NCBI RefSeq assembly: GCF_021601385.1
Contig: NZ_BQHO01000035.1
Span: 1-61,824, forward strand
Direction of reading: 5' to 3'
DNA: 61,824 bases
Source: Pseudomonas parasichuanensis
GTDB taxonomy: Bacteria; Pseudomonadota; Gammaproteobacteria; Pseudomonadales; Pseudomonadaceae
The position numbers and the translations under genes are program-made. Positions within the stretch are counted from its first letter, which is position 1; each line of letters starts with the position of its first letter. Below the pieces are notes generated by a model that saw nothing but the letters and a program-made list of their open reading frames with translations, was not told the origin of the DNA and did no database searches. This document shows, piece by piece, positions 55,001 to 61,824 of the stretch.

Positions 55001-55095
55001 TGGCGATCATGGGGGGGTTGATCGTGGCCACGGTGCTGACGCTGCTGTTCCTGCCGGCGTTGTATGCGGCGTGGTTCAGGGTCAAGAAGGACTGA
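52030..55095 (+). CDS. RND efflux pump inner-membrane protein (AcrB/TriC-like)
   Basis: A 1021-residue proton-driven pump with twelve spans and two large periplasmic loops. The proton-relay DD pair is visible in LLVDDAIIAVEMMAIKMEQG, and FVAMLGTIALAGMIMRNSVI lies in the second half. QSEDPPFTFKAMVIRTLWPG near residue 37 is typical of the HAE1-like branch containing TriC and related two-gene systems rather than MexB. The substrate is unknown. It is directly behind the adaptor gene and presumably controlled by the divergent TetR regulator. Confidence 0.95.
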   Translation: MGFNLSAWALRNRQIVLFLMILLAAIGAMSYTKLGQSEDPPFTFKAMVIRTLWPGATAEEVSRQVTERIEKKLMETGEYERIVSFSRPGESQVTFMARDSLHSKDIPELWYQIRKKVADIKHTLPPEAQGPFFNDEFGTTFGNIYALTGEGFDYAVLKDYADRIQIQLQRVKDVGKVELIGLQDEKIWIELSNVKLATLGVPLAAVQQALREQNAVSTAGFFETPSERLQLRVSGRFDSVEQIRQFPIRVGDRTFRIGDVAEVQRGFNDPPAPRMRFMGEDAIGLAVSMKDGGDILVLGKALEGEFARLAEGLPAGMQLRKVSDQPAAVKAGVGEFVQVLVEALAIVLLVSFFSLGLRTGLVVALAIPLVLAMTFALMHYFGIGLHKISLGALVLALGLLVDDAIIAVEMMAIKMEQGYDRLKAASYAWTSTAFPMLTGTLITAAGFLPIATAASSTGEYTRSIFQVVTIALLTSWVAAVVFVPYLGERLLPDLAKLHAARHGSDGQAPDPYATPFYQRVRRVVEWCVRRRKTVILLTIAAFVGSILLFRFVPQQFFPASGRPELMVDLKLAEGASLNNTAERVRQLEALLKQQDGIDNYVAYVGTGSPRFYLPLDQQLPAASFAQFVVLAKSLEDRERLRSWLISTLDQQFPDLRSRVTRLENGPPVGYPVQFRITGEHIEKVRALAREVAAKVRENPHVVNVHLDWEEPSKAVYLDIDQDRARALGVSTAHLSSFLQSSLTGSTVSQYREDNELIEILLRGTPEERRELGNLGSLALPTDNGPSVALSQVATLEYGFEEGIIWHRNRLPTVTVRADIYDKEQPATLVKQIQPTLQQIKAELPDGYLLEVGGTVEDSERGQRSVNAGMPLFIVVVLSLLMIQLRSFSRMFMVFLTAPLGLIGVTLFLLVFRQPFGFVAMLGTIALAGMIMRNSVILVDQIEQDIAAGMERWQAIIEATVRRFRPIVLTALAAVLAMIPLSRSVFYGPMAVAIMGGLIVATVLTLLFLPALYAAWFRVKKD

Positions 55096-55126
55096 ACATC
55101 GTGGGGGAGGGCGTTGCCCTCCATCC

Positions 55127-55186
55127 GCGGCGCAAGGCCGCTCCTACAGGCGACCGCGAGCCCCTGTAGGAGCGGCCTTGTGCCGC
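55127..55186. repeat. Inverted REP pair between the RND pump and DUF4197 genes
   Basis: The left arm GCGGCGCAAGGCCGCTCC..ACAGG (55127-55150) and right arm CCTGT..GGAGCGGCCTTGTGCCGC (55163-55186) pair with one mismatch around a 12-base loop. It is the same CTGTAGGAGCGGC family as at 28834 and 36823, again in a convergent gap. Confidence 0.85.
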
Positions 55187-55226
55187 GAAAGGGCTGCGCA
55201 GCAGCCCTGAGGATCTCAGCTCAGAA

Positions 55227-55913
55227 TCACAGCGCGCCAAAGACTTTCTTGGCCAGGCTGGTAGCAGCACCGGCCGGGTTCTGGCGAATGCTCTCTTCCT
55301 GCTTGCCGATCATCTCGAACAGCCCGTCCAGCGCCTTCTCGGTCACGTAGTTCTCGATGTTGGCATCGTCCTTGATCAGCCCCAGGCCCTTGGCCTGCCC
55401 GGCGAAGCTGTTGTACTGCTGGGCCAGGCCGACCTTGTCGGTGGCCTGCTTGACGATTGGCAGGAACTTGGCACGTATCTGCTCGCGGCTGCTCTTGTTC
55501 AGGTACTGCGTGGCCGAATCCTGACCGCCGCTGAGGATGCCCTTGGCATCGGTCACGGTCATCTTCTTCACCGCATCCACCAGGATCGCCTGGGCTTGTG
55601 GCACGGCTGCTTCGGCAGCCTTGTTCATGCTGGTCTCCAAGGCCTCGACCTGGTCACCCTTGCCGAACATCTTCATGGCCTTGGCGGCCTTGCCGAGGTT
55701 GCCTGGCAGTTCGATGCGCACATCGGGGTTATTGCTGAAACCGCCCGGGGTGCTCAGTTGCTTGACGGCGATCTGCGCGCCCTGGGTGAGGGCGTCCTTG
55801 AGGCCGCCGCTGGCGTCGCTTTGCGACAGGTCGCCCAGCGACAGGGCCAGGGCGCTGGCCGACAGCAGCACGCCGGCACACAAGGTGGTGAAGCGCAGGG
55901 AAGTGCGAATCAT
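55227..55913 (-). CDS. DUF4197 exported protein
   Basis: A 228-residue protein of the DUF4197 family with signal peptide MIRTSLRFTTLCAGVLLSAS and predicted all-helical mature part. Family blocks: GGLKDALTQGAQIAVKQLS, PGNLGKAAKAMKMFGKGDQV and ENYVTEKALDGLFEMIGKQE. Probably periplasmic; the function is unknown. It lies downstream of the YbaY-like lipoprotein gene in the same direction with a 34-base gap. Confidence 0.9.
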   Translation of the reverse strand: MIRTSLRFTTLCAGVLLSASALALSLGDLSQSDASGGLKDALTQGAQIAVKQLSTPGGFSNNPDVRIELPGNLGKAAKAMKMFGKGDQVEALETSMNKAAEAAVPQAQAILVDAVKKMTVTDAKGILSGGQDSATQYLNKSSREQIRAKFLPIVKQATDKVGLAQQYNSFAGQAKGLGLIKDDANIENYVTEKALDGLFEMIGKQEESIRQNPAGAATSLAKKVFGAL

Positions 55914-55947
55914 GGATATTTCCTTATAGACAAGAAGTAGCGCAGGC

Positions 55948-56346
55948 TCAGCGGACCGGGTCGACCTTGATCCGCACCGGCTGCTGGTCGCTGCCGTCGA
56001 GCATCACGCCATGGTGTTCGGTGTTGATGAACAGCAGCTTGCCGTCCAGTTCGATGCGCGCGCTCACCGCGTAGCGGTGGCCGGGCTTGATCTGGGCCGG
56101 GTCATACTTGAGGTGGAAGGGCAGCGGTACGTTGCCTTTGACCGGGCCATTCTGGCTAGCCAGGGTAACGGCCGGGGCGTCCATCAGCGAGACGTCCTGC
56201 AGGGCCACGTTCAGGGTGGCGGCTGGCGGCAGGGCGATGCGCTGCAGGTAGAAGACTTCGCCATCGAGGCTGGCGTGGTTCGACGGGGTGTTGCTGGAGC
56301 ACGCTGCAAGCAGGGTAGCGCAGCACAGGGTGAAGAGTTTTTTCAT
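55948..56346 (-). CDS. YbaY-family lipoprotein
   Basis: A 132-residue lipoprotein (lipobox LLAAC near residue 16, then SSNTPS). The mature domain has the YbaY type III secretion-chaperone-like lipoprotein pattern (VFYLQRIALPPAATLNVALQ, PLPFHLKYDPAQIKPGHRYA, ARIELDGKLLFINTEHHGV). The role is unknown; E. coli YbaY is linked to envelope stress only indirectly. The ATG follows GGAGATACC. Confidence 0.85.
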   Translation of the reverse strand: MKKLFTLCCATLLAACSSNTPSNHASLDGEVFYLQRIALPPAATLNVALQDVSLMDAPAVTLASQNGPVKGNVPLPFHLKYDPAQIKPGHRYAVSARIELDGKLLFINTEHHGVMLDGSDQQPVRIKVDPVR

Positions 56347-56478
56347 GGTATCTCCGGTGTACAGGGAGCTGGCTTGTGGCCAACTCCGGGGACTTTAGCG
56401 GATTTTCATATTGTGTGCGGCCTTCTGTAATGGGGCCGCTTTGCGGCCCTTCGCGGCACAAGGCGGGCGCCGAGGCCA

Positions 56479-58959
56479 TCACGCAGCCGACGGCGCCTCA
56501 TCGCGGTGCAGCGCCACCTGGCGAATCGACAAACGCAGCTCCGCCGACAACACACGCTTGGCCACGCCTTCGGCCAGTTCCGCCAGCTTGTCGTGATAAC
56601 CCAGCTTGCCGCCAGCGTCGGGGTGCAGCACACCTTCGCGTACCAAGGTCTGGATAAAGTGGCGGAACAGGGTCTTGTCGAAGAACTCCGGGGCGTTGAG
56701 CCCATGCAGGATCGACAGGCGCTGGGCCATCATCACGCACAGTTCTTCCAGCTCCTCGGCGTCAAGGCTGTTCTGCCCGCTGTTGAGCAGCAACGAGGTG
56801 GCCATGTAGAAGCGCTGCAAGGTCTGGGTGATGGTACGCGCCAGCAGCGTCAGCAGCACGAACTGCCGCGAGCTGGGTGCCGGGCGCAGGTACACATCGT
56901 TCTCGAAGCGCAGCAGGCCTTGCTCGACCAGCGCCGCCAGCCACTGGTCGATCACCTCGTCCAGTTGCTCGGGTGTCCAGCGCAGGAACAGCTCAGCCTG
57001 CAGGTACGGGTACAGCGCCTTGACGTACTGGCCGACCAGGTCGCGGCTCATGCGCGAGCTGCTCTGGAAGAAGCTCGCCAGTAGCGCCGGCAGGGCGAAG
57101 ATGTGCAGGACGTTGTTGCGGTAGTAGGTCATCAGCACCGCGTTGGCTTCGTCCAGGTACAGGATGCGGCCCAGTGCGTCCTTCTGCTCGGCCAGCAGGT
57201 CCATGCCCAGCACATGCTTGATCAGCGCGCTGCCGTCGCCATCCGGCAAGGTGGTGTGCGGCGAGTAGGGCACCTGGCGCAGCAAGGCCAGGTACAAGTC
57301 GAGCACGCGGGTCAGGGCGCGCTCATCGAGGGCCATACGGCTGGTCGACAGCAGTGCCAGGGCCACCAGGTTGACCGGGTTGACCGCCGCCGCCTCGTTG
57401 AGGTGGCGGGCGACGGTCTCGCCCAGGCGCGTGGTGGTGTCGTTGAGCCAGTCCGGGCGGAACTGCGGGGCGAGTGGCTGCTCGCGCCAGCCGGGTTGCT
57501 GCTCATCGAGGAAACCGGCCAGGCGGATCGGTTCGCCGAAGTTGACGTACACCTGGCCGAAGCGCTGCTTGAGGGCACCGAAGACCTTGAAGATGTCGAA
57601 GATCGACTCTTTCTTCTTGCTCGCGCCACGCAGCTCGCCCAGGTAGGTACGGCCTTCCAGCACCCGTTCATAGCCGATGTACACCGGCACGAACACGATC
57701 GGCGTACGCGATGAACGCAGGAAACTGCGCAGGGTAATCGCCAGCATGCCAGTGCGTGGCTGCAGCATGCGCCCGGTGCGTGAGCGCCCGCCCTCGACGA
57801 AATACTCCACCGGGAAGCCCTTGGTGAACAGGGTGTGCAGGTATTCGTTGAACACTGCGGTGTACAGCGGGTTGCCCTTGAAGGTGCGGCGCATGAAGAA
57901 CGCACCGCCGCGGCGCAACAGGCCGCCGATCACCGGCATGTTGAGGTTGATGCCGGCGGCGATGTGCGGCGGCGTCAGGCCATTGCGGAACAGCAGGTAG
58001 GACAGCAGCAGGTAGTCGATGTGGCTGCGGTGGCAGGGCACGTAGATCACTTCATGGCCCGGGGCGATACCCTGCACCTGCTCGATGTGGTTGACCTTGA
58101 TGCCGTCGTAGATCTTGTTCCAGAACCAGCTGAGCACTACTTCGAGAAAGCGGATCGCGGTGTAGGTGTAGTCCGAGGCGATCTCGTTGCCGTAGTGCAG
58201 CGCCTTGGCCTCGGCCTTGGCGTAGGGGATCTTCTCGCGCTCGGCCTCGTCGCTGATGGCCTGGCGCACCAACGGGTCGTGCACCAGGCCCTTGACCAGG
58301 TTGCGCCGGTGCGAGATGTCCGGGCCGATCACCGCGGTCTTGAGGTTGCGGAAATGTACGCGCATCAGCCGTTGGGCCATGCGCACGGTGCGCTCATGGC
58401 CTTTGTTGTGGCCCACCAGCTCGCGCAGGTGGATAGGCGCGGAAAACTGCACCCGGGTCTTGCGCCCCAGAATGAGGATGCTCAGCAGCCGGCGCAGGCG
58501 CCCGGTGACCGCCCAACTGTCGGCGAACAGCAGCTTCCACGGACTCGACTCGCTGGCCGGGGTCTGGCCCCAGAACACGCTGACCGGGATGATCTGCGCG
58601 TCTTCCTCGGCGTGCTGGCTGATCGCCGCGACCAGGCGCTCCAGGGTGGGGGGCGCGCCGCGTTTGTCGTGGCGGCCGAGCCAGTCCGGGTCGGGGGTCA
58701 AGTAGAAGAACCCGGCGGGTTCCTGCAGCGGGCCGACCGCCACCGGCAATACCGGGCGTGGCAGCCCCGCTTTGGTGCATTCGTGGTCGATCACGGCCAG
58801 GTCGGTCAGCGACGGCGAGGGCAGGGCGTAGAACACCGGGCGGCTGCGGTCGAGCTTGAGGGTCAGCGAGGACTGGTTGATGGTCTCGGAGCGCACCCAG
58901 AGGTACAGCACGCGGCGCAGGGCGCCGAAGATCAGGCGGCGCAGGGGGGAACGGGTCAT
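56479..58959 (-). CDS. plsB: Glycerol-3-phosphate 1-O-acyltransferase
   Basis: Catalyses the first step of phospholipid synthesis at the inner membrane, transferring an acyl group from acyl-ACP or acyl-CoA to glycerol-3-phosphate. It is 826 residues, the normal length. Acyltransferase motif I ([17 protein letters not shown] near residue 310) carries the His-x4-Asp pair; motifs for glycerol-3-phosphate binding follow ([31 protein letters not shown]). The start [16 protein letters not shown] is used. It is divergent from the cold-shock gene. Confidence 0.97.
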   Translation of the reverse strand: MTRSPLRRLIFGALRRVLYLWVRSETINQSSLTLKLDRSRPVFYALPSPSLTDLAVIDHECTKAGLPRPVLPVAVGPLQEPAGFFYLTPDPDWLGRHDKRGAPPTLERLVAAISQHAEEDAQIIPVSVFWGQTPASESSPWKLLFADSWAVTGRLRRLLSILILGRKTRVQFSAPIHLRELVGHNKGHERTVRMAQRLMRVHFRNLKTAVIGPDISHRRNLVKGLVHDPLVRQAISDEAEREKIPYAKAEAKALHYGNEIASDYTYTAIRFLEVVLSWFWNKIYDGIKVNHIEQVQGIAPGHEVIYVPCHRSHIDYLLLSYLLFRNGLTPPHIAAGINLNMPVIGGLLRRGGAFFMRRTFKGNPLYTAVFNEYLHTLFTKGFPVEYFVEGGRSRTGRMLQPRTGMLAITLRSFLRSSRTPIVFVPVYIGYERVLEGRTYLGELRGASKKKESIFDIFKVFGALKQRFGQVYVNFGEPIRLAGFLDEQQPGWREQPLAPQFRPDWLNDTTTRLGETVARHLNEAAAVNPVNLVALALLSTSRMALDERALTRVLDLYLALLRQVPYSPHTTLPDGDGSALIKHVLGMDLLAEQKDALGRILYLDEANAVLMTYYRNNVLHIFALPALLASFFQSSSRMSRDLVGQYVKALYPYLQAELFLRWTPEQLDEVIDQWLAALVEQGLLRFENDVYLRPAPSSRQFVLLTLLARTITQTLQRFYMATSLLLNSGQNSLDAEELEELCVMMAQRLSILHGLNAPEFFDKTLFRHFIQTLVREGVLHPDAGGKLGYHDKLAELAEGVAKRVLSAELRLSIRQVALHRDEAPSAA

Positions 58960-59082
58960 GGGGTAGGTGCCCTGGGTGAAAGTTTCGGCGTTGTTTCAGG
59001 ACGTTAGTCTGCCGTATCTGCGTAAGTTCAGCAAAAATCGGCAAAAATCGGTGCTGTAATGAATTTTTTTTGTTCTCTGTCA

Positions 59083-59189
59083 TATACTCGGCCTGCCGCT
59101 TGCTTACTATTTGAGCAAGCTGCGACGGCAGGGGCGCTGCGCCCATGCCAGCAAGGCGATCTTCAAAATAAAAATCCGGAGTAGTGCAG
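59083..59189 (+). promoter_or_regulatory. Promoter and structured leader of the cold-shock gene
   Basis: TATACT at 59083-59088 is a candidate -10 box, giving a leader of about 95 bases. The leader can fold into a two-part stem: CCTGCCG (59092-59098) with CGGCAGG (59126-59132) outside, and GCTTGCT with AGCAAGC (59114-59120) inside. Long structured leaders controlling translation by temperature are known for cspA-type genes; whether this one does so is inference. Confidence 0.45.
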
Positions 59190-59399
59190 ATGTCGTCTCG
59201 TGAGACTGGGAATGTGAAGTGGTTCAACGATGCCAAAGGTTATGGCTTCATTCAGCGCGACGGTGGTGCGGATGTATTCGTCCACTATCGGGCGATCCGC
59301 GGTGAGGGGCATCGCACCCTGGTCGAAGGGCAGCAGGTGGAGTACGCACTCGTGCAGGGCCAGAAAGGCCTGCAGGCGGAGGATGTAGTCGGGCTCTAA
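59190..59399 (+). CDS. Cold-shock domain protein (CspA family)
   Basis: A 69-residue single cold-shock domain that binds single-stranded RNA or DNA. RNP1 is [11 protein letters not shown] and RNP2 is DVFVHYRAI. Compared with E. coli CspA, RNP1 has Gln-Arg in place of the usual Thr/Ser-Pro, and RNP2 has Tyr-Arg after the His. I choose the ATG at 59190 with GGAG eight bases upstream; a GTG six bases earlier is also in frame. Confidence 0.92.
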   Translation: MSSRETGNVKWFNDAKGYGFIQRDGGADVFVHYRAIRGEGHRTLVEGQQVEYALVQGQKGLQAEDVVGL

Positions 59400-59419
59400 G
59401 CCGCTGACTGCACGCTCAA

Positions 59420-59447
59420 GCTGCAAGTTGACCGTGGAACTTGCAGC
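59420..59447. repeat. Short AGCTGCAAG-type hairpin after the cold-shock gene
   Basis: GCTGCAAGTT and AACTTGCAGC form a perfect 10-bp inverted repeat with an 8-base loop. It lies between the convergent cold-shock and hypothetical genes. It carries the same core word as the repeats at 11175-11290 and 32555-32625 and may act as a terminator, although the T-run is poor. Confidence 0.6.
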
Positions 59448-59463
59448 CTGATGCGATCATTTA

Positions 59464-59841
59464 TCAGTGTGTGCGCCAGGTGATTTCTTCTTCACCGTCG
59501 GCGCTGATGCGGATCCAGCGATCGGCATCTTCTTCCCCTTGTTCTTCTGTCCAGCTGCCGGGCGCACAACGTACTTCGACGTTGAGTGCGGCGAATGCTG
59601 CGTGGGCACAGGCGATGTCATCGGCCCACGGGGTCTGGTCGCTTTCCAGCAGCAAGCTGTTCCATTTCCCCACAGCCTTCGGTAACCAAGTGACCGGAAT
59701 GTTACCGGCCTTGCATTTGAAGGTTTGGCCTTTTTGCGTCCATTCGCTGCATGGGCCCAGGGCCTCGGTCAGCCAGGCGGCGATCTGCTTGTGATCGACG
59801 TCGGCGTCCTTCAGGTAAATCTCGATATCGGGTTGGCGCAT
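59464..59841 (-). CDS. Conserved hypothetical protein
   Basis: A 125-residue acidic soluble protein beginning MRQPDIEIYLKDADVDHKQI. It has a tryptophan-rich middle (WLPKAVGKWNSLLLE) and ends EEEITWRTH. I do not recognise a named domain, but a GGAG ribosome binding site before the ATG and normal codon use support it. It lies 19 bases downstream of rlmA in the same direction and may be cotranscribed. Confidence 0.75.
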   Translation of the reverse strand: MRQPDIEIYLKDADVDHKQIAAWLTEALGPCSEWTQKGQTFKCKAGNIPVTWLPKAVGKWNSLLLESDQTPWADDIACAHAAFAALNVEVRCAPGSWTEEQGEEDADRWIRISADGEEEITWRTH

Positions 59842-59860
59842 AGGGGGCTCCGGGGTGTGC

Positions 59861-60673
59861 TCAGGCTTGGCGCACAAAATAGTCATAACGCATGGAAACC
59901 GTGACCTCGAACGGCTCGGGCTGGTCGATCACCCGGGCACGTTTCTCGGCGCTGGCGCGCCAGCCGTGCGGGGTCATGGCCAGCAGGTCGGCGCGGGCCT
60001 GGGGCTCGGCCAGGCTCAGGCGGAACTCGAGCACTTCGCCATGGGCGTGGGCCATGCCCTCGGGCACCAGGGCCAGGTGCTTGTCATCGGCGTAGGGGCG
60101 TACTTCATCGTAGAGCACCTCGCGCAGTTCCATCAGGTGGCCGCTGGTCGGGCCGACCCGCATCAGGCCGCCGCCGGGCGCCAGCAGGCGCCGGGCCTCG
60201 TCCCAGTCGAGCGGGCTGAACACGCTGGCAATGAAGCCGCAGCTGGCGCTCTGCAGGGGCACGCGGGCCATGCTGGCGACCATCCAGGTGACCTGCGGCG
60301 CGCGCCGGCAGGCACGCTTGACTGCTTCGCGGGAGATGTCCAGGGCGTAACCCTCGGCCTGTGGCAGGGCCTCGGCCAGCTGGGCGGTGTAGTAGCCTTC
60401 GCCGCAGCCGATGTCCAGCCAGGCGTCCGGCTGGCGCTCGGCGGCCAGTTGCGCCAGGCGGCGGGCCACCGGCGCATAGTGGCCGGCGTCGAGGAAGCCA
60501 CGGCGGGCTTCGACCATGGCCTGGTTGTCGCCAGGGTCGCGGCTGTTCTTGTGCTGCACCGGCAGCAGGTTCAGGTAGCCCTGGCGGGCGCGGTCGAAGC
60601 GGTGGCCTGCCGGGCAGGCCACACCGTTGTCGAGCTGCGCCAGGGGCGCCTGGCAGAGTGGGCAGGCAAGCAT
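59861..60673 (-). CDS. rlmA: 23S rRNA (guanine-N1)-methyltransferase
   Basis: A 270-residue methyltransferase of the RlmA family, which modifies G745 (RlmA-I) or G748 (RlmA-II) in 23S rRNA. An N-terminal four-cysteine zinc finger (LACPLCQAPL, GVACPAGHRFD) is followed by a SAM-binding domain with WLDIGCGEGYYTAQLA. NLLPVQHKNSRDPGDNQAMV is the family-specific linker. The ATG overlaps the dapE stop by one base (TGATG), implying coupling. Confidence 0.92.
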   Translation of the reverse strand: MLACPLCQAPLAQLDNGVACPAGHRFDRARQGYLNLLPVQHKNSRDPGDNQAMVEARRGFLDAGHYAPVARRLAQLAAERQPDAWLDIGCGEGYYTAQLAEALPQAEGYALDISREAVKRACRRAPQVTWMVASMARVPLQSASCGFIASVFSPLDWDEARRLLAPGGGLMRVGPTSGHLMELREVLYDEVRPYADDKHLALVPEGMAHAHGEVLEFRLSLAEPQARADLLAMTPHGWRASAEKRARVIDQPEPFEVTVSMRYDYFVRQA

Positions 60674-61824
60674 CAGGCGAGCAACCGCACCAGGGTCTGG
60701 TAGTAGATCTCGGTCAGCAGGTCGAGGTCGCTGGCCAGGATGCGCTCGTCCACCTGGTGGATGGTGGCGTTGACCGGGCCGAGCTCGACTACCTGGGTGC
60801 CCATGGTGGCGATGAAGCGGCCGTCGGAGGTGCCGCCGCTGGTCGAGGGCTGGGTTTCACGGCCAGTGATCGCCTTGATGCTCGACGACACCGCGTCGAG
60901 CAGCTCACCCGGCTCGGTGAGGAATGGCAGGCCCGACAGCGCCCAGTCGATCGACCACTCCAGCTGATGCTTGTCGAGGATTGCCGCGACGCGCCGTTGC
61001 AGGCCTTCGACGGTCGACTCGGTGGAGAAGCGGAAGTTGAACAGCGCGGTCAGCTCGCCGGGGACCACGTTGGTGGCACCGGTGCCCGAGTTGAGGTTGG
61101 AGATCTGGAAGCTGGTCGGCGGGAAGAACGCGTTGCCTTCGTCCCAGTGCTCGGCGGCCAGCTCCGCCAGGGCCGGCGCGGCCAGGTGGATCGGGTTGCG
61201 CGCCAGGTGCGGGTAGGCCACGTGGCCCTGCTTGCCGCGGATGGTCAGCTTGGCGCCGAGGGAGCCCCGGCGGCCGTTCTTGACCACGTCGCCGAGCAAG
61301 GTGGTGCTTGACGGCTCGCCGACGATGCACCAGTCCAGGCGCTCGTTGCGCGCCTTGAGCAGCTCGACCACGGCCTTGGTGCCGTGGTGGGCCGGGCCTT
61401 CCTCGTCGCTGGTGATCAGGAAGGCAACCTTGCCACGGTGGTTCGGGTAGTCCTGCACGAAGCGTTCGCTGGCCACCACCATTGAGGCCAGGCTGCCTTT
61501 CATGTCGGCGGCGCCACGGCCGCAGAGCATGCCGTCGGCATCGATCAGCGCCTCGAACGGCTCATGCTGCCATTGCTGCACCGGGCCGGTAGGCACTACG
61601 TCGGTGTGGCCGGCGAAGCACAGCACCGGGCCGTCCTGGGTGCCATGGGTGGCCCAGAAGTTGTCGACGTCTTCGAAGCGCATCGGCTCGAGCTGGAAGC
61701 CGACGGCGCCCAGGCGGTTCATCATTTGCGCCTGGCAGTCGGCGTCGACCGGGGTGACCGACGGGCGGCGGATCAGGTCGCAGGCCAGTTGCAGGGTAGG
61801 CGAAAGCTCGGCTGGGGCCGTCAT
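60673..61824 (-). CDS. dapE: Succinyl-diaminopimelate desuccinylase
   Basis: Removes succinate from N-succinyl-LL-diaminopimelate in lysine and peptidoglycan-precursor synthesis. It is 383 residues and complete: its ATG is the last three bases of the window, so its promoter lies outside. M20-family di-zinc ligands and catalytic Glu are visible: [52 protein letters not shown] and INSTEAD of a gap the final His in [11 protein letters not shown]. It is upstream of and overlaps rlmA. Confidence 0.97.
   Translation of the reverse strand: MTAPAELSPTLQLACDLIRRPSVTPVDADCQAQMMNRLGAVGFQLEPMRFEDVDNFWATHGTQDGPVLCFAGHTDVVPTGPVQQWQHEPFEALIDADGMLCGRGAADMKGSLASMVVASERFVQDYPNHRGKVAFLITSDEEGPAHHGTKAVVELLKARNERLDWCIVGEPSSTTLLGDVVKNGRRGSLGAKLTIRGKQGHVAYPHLARNPIHLAAPALAELAAEHWDEGNAFFPPTSFQISNLNSGTGATNVVPGELTALFNFRFSTESTVEGLQRRVAAILDKHQLEWSIDWALSGLPFLTEPGELLDAVSSSIKAITGRETQPSTSGGTSDGRFIATMGTQVVELGPVNATIHQVDERILASDLDLLTEIYYQTLVRLLA

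Overview
The window is a 61.8 kb piece of a Pseudomonas chromosome, most likely from the P. putida group. The evidence is the high-GC third codon positions, the gene content and order (xerD-dsbC-hom-thrC; ypjD/ffh-rpsP-rimM-trmD-rplS; plsB/csp/rlmA/dapE), and many copies of the putida-type REP palindromes (CTGTAGGAGCGGC, GTGGGAGC..GGCTTGCC). I find 52 protein-coding genes, one of them cut by the left edge. I see no rRNA, tRNA, CRISPR array, prophage or insertion sequence.

Layout. 1-1.8 kb: an edge fragment, a TauE-type permease and a zinc-ribbon protein of unknown role. 1.8-5 kb: guaB-guaA (GMP synthesis). 5-9.5 kb: OsmC-like protein, membrane sulfatase-family enzyme, Tat-exported multicopper oxidase and tadA. 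9.6-15.6 kb: mltF divergent from purL plus a small NIF3-like gene. 15.7-24.1 kb: an accessory secretion block on the minus strand, with a PhoX-type phosphatase and a two-partner secretion pair (TpsB transporter, TpsA exoprotein) that has no recognisable toxin tip or immunity gene. 24.2-28.8 kb: L,D-transpeptidase, two divergent NUDIX genes, gamma-carbonic anhydrase, DUF1289, VUT-family membrane protein and purT. 28.9-36.8 kb: MHS-type transporter, corB-like and ypjD genes, ffh, the rpsP-rimM-trmD-rplS operon and a thioesterase. 36.9-43.5 kb: cation/proton antiporter, then xerD, dsbC, hom and thrC. 43.6-49.2 kb: degenerate receiver protein, DUF3509, a periplasmic binding protein behind a CoA-transferase, yaeQ and recJ. 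49.2-50.1 kb: a gene-free, repeat-built island. 50.1-55.1 kb: tetR divergent from an RND pump pair. 55.2-61.8 kb: DUF4197, YbaY lipoprotein, plsB, a cold-shock protein, a small hypothetical, rlmA and a complete dapE ending exactly at the window edge.

How the genes work together. Most of the window is housekeeping: purine synthesis (guaB, guaA, purL, purT), translation and protein targeting (ffh, rpsP, rimM, trmD, rplS, rlmA, tadA), cell envelope (mltF, L,D-transpeptidase, plsB, dapE) and threonine synthesis (hom, thrC).

The points most worth a second look are: (1) the repeat island between recJ and tetR, with two inverted copies of a long element, a REP pair, nine perfect 11-bp tandem repeats and a GTTA tract; (2) a periplasmic protein gene whose signal peptide is encoded but whose only plausible start is CTG, overlapping the upstream stop as CTGA; (3) three palindromes, two with a CCTAGG core, upstream of the two-partner secretion operon; (4) the compact toxin-less TpsA; (5) a perfect 36-bp inverted repeat between convergent genes, and the split of repeat families between convergent and divergent gaps.
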